Of a DNA stretch of 64,000 nucleotides, positions 12,901 to 23,500 are shown one piece after another. The DNA is from Tricholoma matsutake (lineage: Eukaryota > Basidiomycota > Agaricomycetes > Agaricales > Tricholomataceae). The translations under genes and the position numbers were made by a program. The notes beneath the pieces were generated by a model. The model ran no database searches. It was not told the DNA's origin and worked only from the letters and a program-made list of their open reading frames with translations. Numbering within the stretch: position 1 is the stretch's first letter; every line of letters begins with the position of its first letter. The stretch covers positions 3,596,001 through 3,660,000 of the forward strand of contig AP026545.1 of assembly GCA_026075535.2 (NCBI GenBank), given 5' to 3'.

Positions 12901-13334
12901 CGGATAAGTCACAATATAACGGTAGATGAAAAGGAACTTCGAATCTTGCCTGAGAGCTTTACACGTATCTTTTTATTCGAAAAGCTGCTTCCCAAAGCAG
13001 GTTACAATGGTGCAAGAGCATATCGCAGGTAGATACATACGGTCCTGTGTCCATTGAACAAAGTCTCAGTGAATAAGTCTTGTATAAGCGAAAGAGGACG
13101 ATGTCTGAGTACAAGAAAGTTTAACGCTGCGTTGATAAGGCGCGGTAATCGTGTCTCGATAGCTATCGAGCTCCCACGCCACAGATGAACGATTGCAATC
13201 ATCAGCGCTCCTCGCGATGAACTCTCTACCCACCATCTCCTCTTTTCGATGAGAAGATCAGTATAGCATAGTCGTTTATAGATGCGAGAGCAGAGTTCAG
13301 AGGCGACAACTTCTGACTTATCTCTTGGCATCAT
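7985..13334 (-). CDS. NLR-like protein: C2 / alpha-beta hydrolase / NB-ARC / 16x TPR
   Basis: Multi-exon STAND/NLR-type receptor read from 13,334 (first Met) down to a stop at 7,985. Exon 1 (13,334-13,041) encodes about 98 residues of unknown type. Exon 2 (12,949-12,762) and exon 3 (from 12,708) give a C2-like fold (CDLSAIDLDISGYDFPK, then SKLKLEVFAVRKFRPDKAIG). Exons at about 12,405-12,340, 12,287-12,075, 12,020-11,946, 11,896-11,594 and 11,542-11,341 give a SesB/PGAP1-like alpha/beta hydrolase: DIIAIHGLDGHP, the nucleophile elbow FVVHSLGG, and FLGTPHQG. The last exon (about 11,286-7,985) carries NB-ARC (FYGRED, P-loop GAGGIGKTSTAKHIL, LLLLDNFE) and 16 TPR-like units of 40 residues. In this family the hydrolase is the effector, NB-ARC the switch and the repeats the sensor, a role in non-self recognition or programmed cell death. 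The exon 3/4 boundary and the junction into the NB-ARC exon are not cleanly resolved, and the latter is out of phase. Confidence 0.85.
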
Positions 13335-13724
13335 TTTTCGAGTTTGCTGATTATTGTTTTACATTTCATAGACCGTTACAAAGTGAACGCTATTTAGTAT
13401 TCAGCAGTGGCAATAATAATATACAAAATTGAATATAACGTTCCAGTACTATAGTAAACAACACAGCGACGGAAATCCATCGTTTGCAATGGTCCAGAGT
13501 GTTTTTCAGCATGGATTGGATTTTTTGTTTATTTGAATAATGCGAGGGGGACGATACAAATGTTGGGGATTTTTATTGAGATTACATAACTAACTGCCCT
13601 CGCGAGGGAGGGGCTACAAGAATAATGAATGATAGAAAACAAAAACAAAAACCTCCCCTGCGAAAAACACGAGTTATTCGCCCTGCTCGTTTCCCTCCGC
13701 CATGTGTTGTTCATCCCGCTTCAT
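13335..13724. promoter_or_regulatory. intergenic region upstream of the NLR
   Basis: About 390 bp with normal CpG content between the NLR start and the low-complexity tract. No clear TATA motif or ORF stands out. It must contain the NLR promoter if exon 1 is assigned correctly. Confidence 0.35.
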
Positions 13725-14700
13725 TCATTGTTGTTGTCGTCCGTGTCCTCCCCATCGTCGCCTGGTCCCTGTCCCGGCCCTGGTAGTCGTCGACCTCGTC
13801 GTTCTCGCGGCCCTTGTCGCCCTGTGGTCCTGGGTCATAGATGGCAGGGTTGTGGTGGCCGTCTGGTAGCCGTCCGCCCTCCCTGTTGCTCCCCGTTTCC
13901 ACCCCGGAAGCAGTTGCCCGCGGCGGTGGTTGGGGGTGCTGTGGTGGTGGTGGTGGTCCTCGTCCTCATCTTCATCTTCATCCTCGTCCTCCCCGTCTTC
14001 GTCATTGTCGTGTTCACCCGCCGTCTCCATCGTTGTCAGGTACTGTCTCTGCCTCCGTCCCATCTTCGCCGTCGTGAGGTCCGTTGCGCCGCTGGTTCTG
14101 GCCCTGCCACCCTGGTCGTCCCTGGTCATCCCCTGGTCGTTGTTTGGTTTTCTTTTCCTTGTGTTGCCGTTGTCGTCATCCATAGCAACCGTAGTCCACC
14201 CTGCGAGCAGTAGCTCACAGCGGTGGGGACGGATGCTGTGTCTGGGTCGTTGTCGTGCTCCCTGTCTTTCCTGCTCGTTCTTCCCGTCGTTCCCGTCATC
14301 GTCGTCCTCTTAGTTCGTCAATGTCATTCCTTTCATCGTTGTTGTCCTTTAATCGTCGGCATCCTTCGTCTTCATGAGGCAGCCCTTCTGCGGTCTCCTA
14401 AGCCCAAACGAGAGGCGGTCCTCAGCCAGGTGCGGTGCGTTGGTTGTTGTTGTAGTGTCGTTGTTAGATAAACCCTGTAGATAATGAAAATAGAAGTTAG
14501 TTGAATGAAGAAAACGAGAAAGGACACATAAAAACCACTTACCTGGGGCCAAACGATGATTTATGCGTCGTTTGGGCCCGTGCCTCGTCCTCATACCCTC
14601 GTCCCGTCCCTGTGGTCGTATTCCCACCATTCGTTCGTTCAGTGGTCGTGGTCGTGTGGTCCCCTCAGCATCGTCGTCGTCGTTGTCTTACTAACAAGGC
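13725..14700. repeat. GTC/CGT-rich low-complexity tract
   Basis: A long pyrimidine-skewed tract on the plus strand built from GTCGTC, TCCTCG and GTGGTGG triplets. It leaves open frames in several phases, for example an Asp/Glu/His-rich frame on the minus strand at 13,725-14,183. A motif of the type gcgagcag-t-gctc-cag-ggtgg occurs twice here (about 13,910 and 14,200) and again at about 48,567, which suggests a dispersed repeat. No protein domain is recognisable and the open frames are probably compositional. Confidence 0.55.
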
Positions 14701-14797
14701 AAGCTGGCCGTTGTGGTCGTTGTCTTGTGATCGAAACCCAACCAAATTTGTCAGCATTTCTATTTTTGGGACTATCCCTAAACGTCGATTTTCTATC

Positions 14798-16475
14798 ATG
14801 TCTTTCGACTCGACTCCAGCAGTTCCGTTTCGTTTCTGACAACCATCTCTCAGTTCTACAACAAAAGCTCGCGCTTACCATCCTGCCGGACGAGATCGAC
14901 GATGCAGGCTGGTCATACGGCGCACCCTTAGCCGACATACAACGTCTCGTCAATCGCTGGAAAAACGGGTACGATTGGAAGAAGGAGGAAGCGAAACTCA
15001 ACGCTGAACTCCCGCAGTTCACGAGGGATATTGACGTCGAAGGCTTTGGCACTTTGAATATTCACTACGTGTACAAGAGAAGCAAGGTCGACGGTGCTAT
15101 TCCATTGCTGTTCATTCATGGATGTACGCATTTTGTTTTGATCTTTCGTTGATTGCCGTCGAGCGAACGCGTTTGTTGTAGGGCCAGGGAGTTTCATCGA
15201 AGTTCGGAGGGTTTTGCCTTTGTTGGTGGAAGCATCTCCTGACCACCCAAACTTTGATATCGTCGCATTCAGTCTGCCTGGTTATGCGTTCTCCGAGGCA
15301 CCCAAGAAGAGAGGCTTTGCTCTAGACCAATACGCTGAGGTGTGTAATTGTAATATGCGCAAAAAGTTTCCTGATAGATCCATACATGTTTGCAGGTTGG
15401 GCATAAACTGATGCTTGCGCTAGGGTACGAGGAATATGGTATGTTCACAGCAGTTTGCTGTCTTCGAGCCACGAGTACTAAACAAACATAGTAACACAAG
15501 GTGGCGACTGGGGTTCCTCCGTCAGTGTCGCACCGCTTACCAACGGTACAATATACTGACCTGTTGATGGTAGATTAGTCGTGTAATCGCCAAACGCTAC
15601 GGTAACAAGCACAACAAAGCATTCCACATTAACCTGCCAATGTACGCTTTTTTCCCCTCCAGGCTTTAACAGGTCCTCGTGAACATTTTCCAGAGTCAAC
15701 GCCACCTTCCCTTCCCTGTCGCACCCCTTTCTCCTCTTCTCCCACCTTCTGTCGTATCTCCCCTTCCTCGACTACAGTCCACGAGAGAAGGAAGGTTTTG
15801 CACGCTCACACAGCTTCAGCCGAGATGGATCGGGTTATCTCGCAGAACAGTCGACACAGCCGCAGACGCTTGGCTATGGGCTGACTGATTCGCCTGTGGG
15901 CTTGCTCGCATGGATATACGAGAAGTTGGTACGGTGGTCAGATGACTATAAATGGGACGACGACGAAGGTCCATCCATTATTTTCTTGTTCGCTGATTCA
16001 TGTTTTCATGTTGCTGTTTAACAAATAGTTCTCACATGGATATCGTTGTACTACTTCTCTCGTGCTGGCCCTGCGGCTTCCGTCCGCATCTACTACGAAG
16101 TCGTCCGCAGTGCCCCAGGCGGTAAGATGCGAGATATAAACTATGGCACCACCACGACGCCGCTCGGCATCTCGTATTTCCCCAAGGAAACGGTCGGCTT
16201 ACCACGAAAGTACGTACCCGAACCTAACGTATACACTGGTTCGTCAACGAACCATCCAATTTCCGTTCATTCTGTGATGCTGCTTCATGCTGAGCGCTTA
16301 TCATTTCAGATGGCACAAAACTACGAACTTGGTGTTTGAGTCCGAGCAGGACAGCGGGGGTCACTTTGCGGCGCACGAGAAGCCAGAGGCGCTTGTAGGT
16401 GATCTCAGGAAGATGTTCGGGAAGGGTGGCCCTGCGTTTGGGGTCGTGCAGGGGAAGAACGGGTACAGCGCTTGA
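14798..16475 (+). pseudogene. epoxide hydrolase (microsomal type), frame broken near the 5' end
   Basis: An eight-exon gene for an alpha/beta-hydrolase-fold epoxide hydrolase with the EHN lid. My exons are 14798-15123, 15182-15339, 15396-15438, 15492-15520, 15574-15641, 15694-15968, 16029-16209 and 16310-16475. Visible motifs are RLPDE-like ILPDEIDDAGWSYGAPLAD, the oxyanion-hole HGWPGSF, the nucleophile GGDWG (Asp), LGYGLTDSPVGLLAWIYEKL, and the catalytic His in [10 protein letters not shown]. The ATG at 14,798 opens MSFDSTPAVPFRF and then hits a stop. The family sequence resumes at once in another frame as VSDNHLSVLQQKL. The exons sum to 1,246 nt, which is 3n+1, so the frame truly fails within exon 1 unless an unseen upstream exon supplies the start. 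All other exons and catalytic residues are intact, so the lesion is recent or a base-call error. Role: epoxide hydrolysis to diols, detoxification or secondary metabolism. Confidence 0.85.
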
Positions 16476-17281
16476 ACTTCTGTCTGCTAAATTGTTGTTG
16501 GCCGCTTCGGTATTTAGCTGCGCGTGGCCATCGAAATCTTGTACGTTATCTTGTTCCAAAATTTGGGAAGTGAATATCGCCATTGAAATCTTCAGTCCTT
16601 GCGTTGAGGCCTTCATGTCGTCTGATTCGAGATTACTATAATTTCGTACTGTCCAGAATATTCATTTATACATCATCCCACATATACCTACTGCCAGTAG
16701 CATAATAGCTAATTAGTAACTGTCGTGGTTCACGCTGCCGTTTCTCCTACTCATGTCCTTGCCACATAGCCTGCAATACAAGCGGGCCTCCCGAGAAAAA
16801 TACGGTACTTCAGCACGGACCGAAAATTCAGTCCAAGCCTCAAATATTCTGGCACTCATTTGTTGTCTCGTCTGTCAGCCTCTTATTGTGGGTGGTACGA
16901 TAAGTATGTCAAGGGCAGGAACGTCCTCGTCTGTTTGTAACTCCGGGGAGTAAACATTCTTTGATATATATATAAATTACCATTCGTCGACGGTCCTCAC
17001 CTTGAATTAGATAAATAATCTACATGATAGCGTATGTGGGGTTATCCACTACCTTCTGAGCCTGTACTAGTTCGTAAATACAGTGAATGATAACCTCAAC
17101 AAGTTTCAAAACACCCCCTTTGTAGTGTGGGCCTCATGGCGGCTGCCGCTGGGCTTCAGGGGTAGAACTTTACTTGCAGTTCACCCCCATTCTTGAATGC
17201 CCGGTTGGAGTTTCACCAGCGATCGGCGAACAAAATGTTGGCTCCAGCAGACTCAACCTTCCGCATGAAACAAATGTCCAT
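16476..17281. other. intergenic, no gene seen
   Basis: AT-rich spacer between the epoxide hydrolase and the F-box pseudogene, with a tatatatataaa run at about 16,962. No ORF with a recognisable pattern. Confidence 0.5.
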
Positions 17282-18540
17282 TCATTCCGCAGCTAGTTGC
17301 TGCAGACGCAGCGTATGTAGCAGGCCATTGCATGGTTGTGCTGTTATGAATTTCACAGACTGAAGTCGAGAAAGACCCAAGTTGCCGCCAGCTGTGTCAG
17401 TCCAATCCCATCGTGAGCTCAGCGTCCCCACTATGGATGCAAAATCCTGTTCATCTTCTTCGCATGAAAATTTCCTGGAAACAGCTGGCCCGTGTAAGAG
17501 AAACAGGGTGCATATTTGGGATCCAGCATGTGAAATCTCCTGGTTGTGATCTCTACGAAGCGTAGTTCCAGTGTTCTGAGGCAAGGAACAGCGCGAAGAC
17601 ATTGGAGCAAGTGAACGTCTAATATGAGGACAGATGATAAACAAGTCGCGTAACCGAACAGGATGACCGATTTATAAGCGAGACAAAACTTGCACGCGGA
17701 AAGTGGTTAGAATTCAGATCGATCTGAAGCGTGTGGATGGATGGGAGGGAGAGAGCATCGAAGAACTGCGAAACGGATCTCCCATCTGAGCCTTGCACTA
17801 TCACCTCCAATGACTCCAAGTGGTATGCGATCAACGACTTTCTCCACAATCTTGCGATTCTGATGGACGCATGTAAGAAGTCGTGGAAGATATTGAAAGA
17901 GATTTAGGGCTTCGTTCGATCTTGACCTCACTTCTCACAATACTTGGACTTTGCTGCAGGAGTGGCTTATGCGGTCGGGTGATTGTCCGCTATCAATAAG
18001 GCTGGGTGGCGGATCCGAGTCTGTGGCCAGTTTGCGTGTCGCACAAACAGTTGCGCGCTTCTCTGAGCGGTGGCACGATGTCGACTTTGATATGCCACTT
18101 GGATGTTTTATTAGGGCGTTGACTGGAATTCAACTCCGACTTCCTATTCTTAGATCCGTGGACTTGAATTGGGAGCGCAACTCGATTGAAATGTTCAGTG
18201 TCGCTCCACAGCTTGTTTCACAGATCCTGTTCCAAAGCCGTGGCATCGACCAGGCAATATCTCTCCATGCACTGCAAACAATAGGCAAGGTATCCGGATG
18301 GTCCCACTTGTCATCGATATATGCGGGAAATATCTCAAAAGTGATTTCGGGAGGGAGTTGTAGGACAGGTGCAACAGTAACATTGATTTGTCGCTTTAGA
18401 GGCCTCTTTTGCGCCTGACCTCCAAGAACTCGCAATTTCCGATCGAAGCTGTGCCTCGACTTGTGCATTCAAGGTTGGAGAGTTGTTGTAGTGGATGCCC
18501 GGTCGATGAAACTGTCGCGGCGTCCAAACTACCACAGTTT
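17282..18540 (-). pseudogene. F-box/LRR-like pseudogene with an internal inversion
   Basis: A broken paralogue of the intact F-box gene at 18,964-20,400. The N-terminal part is on the minus strand (18,468 to about 18,222): APVLQLPPEITFEIFPAYID, then CSAWRDIAWSMPRLWNRIC. The C-terminal part is also on the minus strand (17,931-17,282, several frames): LSLPSIHTLQIDLNSNHFP and FVSLINRSSCSVTRL. The middle part, expected between them, lies instead on the plus strand at 17,951 to about 18,213: LLQEWLMRSGDCPLSIRLGG, FSERWHDVDF, MFSVAPQL. The outer parts carry frame changes. The gene is therefore dead, with a roughly 270-bp segment inverted in place and short losses at both junctions. Confidence 0.8.
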
Positions 18541-18963
18541 ACACAAAAATGCATCGTGAATATGATAAGTTACCGACAGTTTTTCAAAAATGTTTATGTA
18601 GAACTCGAAGTCGGACCATCCGTTTTGAAGCGTGACAACACTAAAGATCAAATAGTGCATTCATTGGACTGACCTGTAAGTAGTGAGGTAGCACTAGAAA
18701 GGCTCTGTCAACTAACTGTGCTCAGTGTGCTGTGTAACATGTGGCAGTGTGCGAGCAATGGCAACTTTGGAAACAAACAAAGGACGCAACACGTACAGTG
18801 TCGATAAAAATTACTTAAACTGGTGTACGAGTAAATGTGACAAATTGAAGCCGATATGTCGTGACGGAGGTAGTCATGGAAAACAGAAATTATCTCATGT
18901 GTCATATATTTATGGATAAAAGAGCAGCATGCAGAGGCAACTCATTAGGACGTGTATGGATCA
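18541..18963. other. spacer between F-box pseudogene and intact copy
   Basis: Contains gaaacaaacaaaggacgcaa at about 18,769, matching gaaacaaacaaaggatgcaa at about 20,412 just 5' of the intact F-box ATG. The duplication that made the pair therefore included the 5' flank. Confidence 0.6.
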
Positions 18964-20400
18964 TCACGTGGATGTCAGTGAGGAGACACTGATATTCATC
19001 CCTTGAGATATCAGTTGTTGCACCAGTTCCTTGGTACCCGTGTTGGAAGCGGAAGGTCTTGGGGTTGTAATTGTGAAAACCCGTAGACAGGCAACATTAT
19101 TCCTAACAGCATGTCTGCCCCACCGAGAACAGAGCATATCGATGGGGTCGCCATCCAAACTGATTCCGGCCTCCCAGGCGATGTAGATAAATGTTCCCAG
19201 GTTAGGGAGTAATGGCTTAGTGTAACCAAAATCTGACGCGTGGTTGGGATTGAGCATCCGGAAGGGACTTATCCTTCCATTTATATACCCCAGTGCCAGC
19301 ACTTTGAGGAGAGAGACGGCGCTAAGGCATTGAAGCAAGTGGTCATCTGAAGTGGAGACACATGACAGATCAAGTCTGGTCAAGGAGCAAGATGACCGGT
19401 TTATAAGTGAGATGAAGCTCTTATAGGGGAATAAGCTGAAGTCCATGGTGAACTTGAGTGTGTGGACAGATGGGAGGGAGAGAAAATCCATGAAATGTGA
19501 GATGGGTCTCGAATTCGCCTGACGTGTTAGCAGCTCCAACGACTCTATTTGGGGCACCACCATAAGAGGTAGTACGTTCCCCCACTGAATTGCGTTAAAG
19601 TTCAGAACACATGCAGCGAGCCGTGGAGCGCATCTCAAGACGTCTAAGCATTCTTCCAATAAATAAATTGGGATTTTGAGCCTCGTTAATTGAGTCATAG
19701 GGAGGGTGACCTGGGTCAATTTTAGACCAATCAACTTGACTTCTTTAAGCTGTGGAGCAACACCGAATATTTGGATGGTCGGGTACGTAGTATCTCCTGC
19801 GAGGACAACGGAGGTAAGGAGAGGGAGTTGGGTTTGGATTTTGGCTAGCTTTTCGAGGCATTCAGGAGCAACAGCCCGAAAATCGATGTGCTGCCATCGT
19901 TCAGAGAAGTGAGATATGATGTCCAGAGTTTGGGAAGTAAATGATGTTCGGTGGTGTCCGCCTCTTAGCTGGATCGATAACGGATAATTTCTGGACCTTG
20001 AAAGCCACCCCTCCAGCAATGCACACCGGGACGCAGAAGAGCGGTCGAGATCTACTGATATTTTGTTCCAAAGCCACGGCATTGCCCACGTCAGGTCTCT
20101 CCACGCACCACAAATAGACCCCAAAGCAAATAGGACGGAGATACGACTGCAATGGTTCCTCCACACATCATCAATACACCTGATGAATATCTCGGATGAT
20201 ATCTCAGGAGGAAGTCGAAGGACGGGTGCAACGATATGATTGACTTGTCTTTTCAAAACTGCCTTTCTGGTCCTAAGTTCATCCAATGCTGCCTCGATGT
20301 GGGCGATTTCTAAATCGAGTTGTCGCAGATTTCCTGACGATACGGGGTGAAACGTAGGACTCGGCTGCTGCAGGTGACCGCACTTTAGGCAAGGAATCAT
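18964..20400 (-). CDS. F-box domain protein with LRR-like C-terminus
   Basis: Intronless 478-codon gene. The N-terminus has a CxxC pair (PCLKCGHL), then a short coiled-coil-like helix (LDLEIAHIEAALDELRTRKA). The F-box follows at about residues 57-115: APVLRLPPEISSEIFIRCID, a CGAWRDLTWAMPWLWNKI stretch and SRCALLEGWLSRSRNYPLS. The rest is leucine-rich and repeat-like without a strict LRR period. F-box proteins act as SCF ubiquitin-ligase adaptors. Agaricomycetes carry large, fast-turning-over families of this exact layout, so the target is unknown. The ATG at 20,400 lies only 105 bp from the divergent RIF1 start at 20,506. A decayed tandem copy lies downstream. Confidence 0.9.
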   Translation of the reverse strand: MIPCLKCGHLQQPSPTFHPVSSGNLRQLDLEIAHIEAALDELRTRKAVLKRQVNHIVAPVLRLPPEISSEIFIRCIDDVWRNHCSRISVLFALGSICGAWRDLTWAMPWLWNKISVDLDRSSASRCALLEGWLSRSRNYPLSIQLRGGHHRTSFTSQTLDIISHFSERWQHIDFRAVAPECLEKLAKIQTQLPLLTSVVLAGDTTYPTIQIFGVAPQLKEVKLIGLKLTQVTLPMTQLTRLKIPIYLLEECLDVLRCAPRLAACVLNFNAIQWGNVLPLMVVPQIESLELLTRQANSRPISHFMDFLSLPSVHTLKFTMDFSLFPYKSFISLINRSSCSLTRLDLSCVSTSDDHLLQCLSAVSLLKVLALGYINGRISPFRMLNPNHASDFGYTKPLLPNLGTFIYIAWEAGISLDGDPIDMLCSRWGRHAVRNNVACLRVFTITTPRPSASNTGTKELVQQLISQGMNISVSSLTST

Positions 20401-20505
20401 GGTGTCGGGGTGGAAACAAACAAAGGATGCAACACGTACACAAACGCGTTGAGTGGCATAAAACTGTTGTGACTATGTGACAGAGTCCTCTCATCTCGTA
20501 CTAGG
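20401..20505. promoter_or_regulatory. 105-bp divergent promoter (F-box gene / RIF1)
   Basis: Only 105 bp separate the start codons of the minus-strand F-box gene and the plus-strand RIF1 homologue. Both promoters and 5' leaders must overlap. Part of this sequence is also found upstream of the F-box pseudogene (about 18,769). Confidence 0.6.
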
Positions 20506-23500
20506 ATGACATTGCTCACACCGCCCAGTACGGTTCTCCGCGTCCTCGTCGACAAGGAGAACATTCCAGACAACGTTTTTGACGATGTCCACGGTGGTTC
20601 TCGCGTCGTCTGGTCTCAAAAGAACTCTTACCATTCTCTGTCATCTTTGCCGTCGGCGTCGGCGTCGTCAACCAAGTCCAATAAGTTTCTACCTACCAAA
20701 TCCATTCTCAAGCCCCATGTTCAAAGCTCCATCTTCCTTCTACCCTTCCCGGCAGAACCAGAGCCACGTCAGGTCACTCCAGAACCCGCAGACCCCCTTA
20801 CAGACTTGAATTACCTTGTGTACCCCTTGTCCCAGATTGTCAAGCATGCCTCAGACGTGTCTATGCGTGAGCTTATCGAGGCTTACAATGTTCTTGCCGC
20901 GAGATTACGCACTTCTGTTGTGGGAAAACACGATATAGACGCGTCGTGGCCACTTTTCGAACCTCTTCGAAAGAATAGGAAGGCTTTCGTTTATGCACTT
21001 GTGAGGGACCTCGGCAGGGCACTGATAAATCCTGCATCAGGAGACGATGCTGAAAATATGCCTAGGGTATTGCTGCCCTCCCCCAAGGGTACGCCAAAGA
21101 AGAAAGGTGGGATGACGGCAGAGCAGGTAAAATATGCACGCGACCTCTGCACGACATGTCACTCTGTCATTCGCCTCCTGGCTCTTGTATTCACTCTTCC
21201 TGCTCTTAGAAACCTCTTTTCTGGTATGTGGCTTCAATTTCATTCAATTTATTTCCAACGGTGTTCTACATTTTATATTGGACAATTGTATTGCGATTAC
21301 GACCTGACTGCTCCATTTCTTGTTCTCACCAATTTCCTACCCAGTCGCAGAGCTCAGTTCCATTTTCACTGCCCTCCTTGCCATACCCATTGCCGACGAC
21401 CTCCCGACACCGAATGCGCGCAAAACATGCGCCCTGGCTATCTGGCTCCTCCAATGCCAACGCCTGCCCTCCACCGTGCTTCTTCCTGCCAAAGACCGCA
21501 TTGCCATTGCCCTAAGACGCGGCATCGATGGCGAGCTGGGCAAAGAAGGGAAGAAGGGGTCCACCAGCGATGGACTCAAGGTCAGAGACATCACAACACT
21601 GCGCATATAGTCCATTAAATCTCGTTTTTCAGGCAATACATGACCTGTCAATCTCCTACCCTGCCATCTTCGTACCCACCTTCGCAGCGACACTCCTTCC
21701 TTCTATCCTCTCGTCTCTCCTCGCCCCCACCCTTGCGCTTCGTACACAAGCATGCCACGCCCTCGGTGGATTTGTTATGGGCCTTATCTCGCTCCCCCGC
21801 TCCAAACTGCACACACGCGTTTCCCACACAGTAGCTGCTTTCCTCACCACCCCACCGCCACCCAAGAATCCGTCACCTGCTTCATCCAGTACACTCACCA
21901 CTAATCTCTTCCCCTCCAAATCCACTGTTTCTCCATCTTCCTCAGCTTCACCTACCAAACCCACATCCTCCCCTATCCTTATAATTAACACCCTTCGCAC
22001 AACCCTCCAGGCCGAGGACCCAGCCCATGTTGCGGCCGGCCCTGTCTGGGCTCACTCCGTCCTCGCGTGCCTCCTCGTAATGCTCTCTTCTGCGCTCACG
22101 GAGGACGCCAATACCAAACTGACACGCGTCGTTAGTGTGCTTCTGGGGTTGGCTATGAAACATTCAAGGAGCTCTGTGAGGGCGGTAGGGTGCTTGATGT
22201 GGCGATGTGTCATTTGGGTGTATTTCCAGGATAGATTGCCTCCTTTGGAAGATAGCGAAGGAGAGTCTGAGGTTGAGGATGGTGTCGAGAAGAATGCGAC
22301 AAGATCAGCAGGCAAAGCAAAGGAGATGTGGTGGATGCTTGTGACTAATGTGGTTGAGCTCAATACAGGGGTATGCACTATCGCTGCCCTCCTCAATTCT
22401 TCCTCAGATGAAGACAGGGAGGACAGCGACGTGGACGTGGACGAGCCCCTCCAGCGCACGCTCGAGATCCTCCACTACATGGTCAGGAAGACGAACCGAC
22501 AAGTTGTTGTTGACGGGCTCGAGACGCTTAAGCGCCTTCTAGGTGTCCCGACATCAAACCTTGTTGAACAAGTGGATCAAGACGAAGATCCAGAGAAAGG
22601 GGAGTGTCAGTGGGAGCCGACGACGAAGCTCCTCCCACACTCACTGTTCTCATCTCTCCCAGGCCTACTGAGCGTCGAGTTCAAGGCACTTTCGTCGGCG
22701 GTGCGACCGGTGTTTGAGGAGACTGCGGGCCCAGAGGACGTTAGGCCTTTGACGAGGGGAGAGGTGGCACGGGGGAGTGCGCAGCCTGATGATTGTTTGG
22801 ATTTGGACGTGGGTAATGTGGATGACCACAATGAGAACGAAAAGAGTGATGAAAAGGGAAGCTGGTGGATGTGGGAGGGATTGGTACGCGCGTGGCGGGG
22901 GTGTGTGATGCGTTTGTGGGAGGGCGATTGGGCGGGGGTAGCTATAGGGAACAGAGGAGAGACAGAGCTAGAGGGGGAGAAGGAGGCGACGAGGAACAGT
23001 CTTGTCTCTGTGTGGGAGGCGTTGGTCGGGGTTGGGGTTGGGTTCTTGCAAGGTTTGTGTTTATTTCTTTCCTGTGTAAACATGTAGTTACTCATTGGGC
23101 AAACCTGACAGATGCAGGGGATGACGAGGCGACTTCCGTCTTCGCTGTGCGCGTAATCAAGGTCCTTACTAACATCTTCCAAGACGCCCCTCTCGGGTTA
23201 CTTCAACCCAAATCTTCGCCGTCCACGCCCGAATGCAAACTCAAACATGGGAAGTCCTCCCCTGTCCCACTCAAACTCGCCATCAACGCGTCCTCCGTAT
23301 CCTCATGCTCCACGAGCCTCGACAGCACAACGAAACTCGCCCTTGTCGAGCGTCTCTGGCACGCCACATCCATGCTAATCCCGCACCAACTCCTAGCTTC
23401 CAGTGGTGCCCCCGAACGACTGCTCGCATGTCTGATGAAGCGTGAAGATAGTCTTACTTTTCCTTCGTCCCTCTTCTCCCTGCCTTCAGCTGAAGAGGAA

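Noticed and set aside
13725..14183. 152-codon open frame on the minus strand with a long Asp/Glu run and a His run
   Set aside because: Open frames occur in several phases at once, the content is triplet-repeat-driven, and no domain or promoter supports it.
17951..18418. 155-codon plus-strand ORF as an independent gene
   Set aside because: Its first 90 residues are the inverted middle of the F-box pseudogene. The rest is antisense to that pseudogene.
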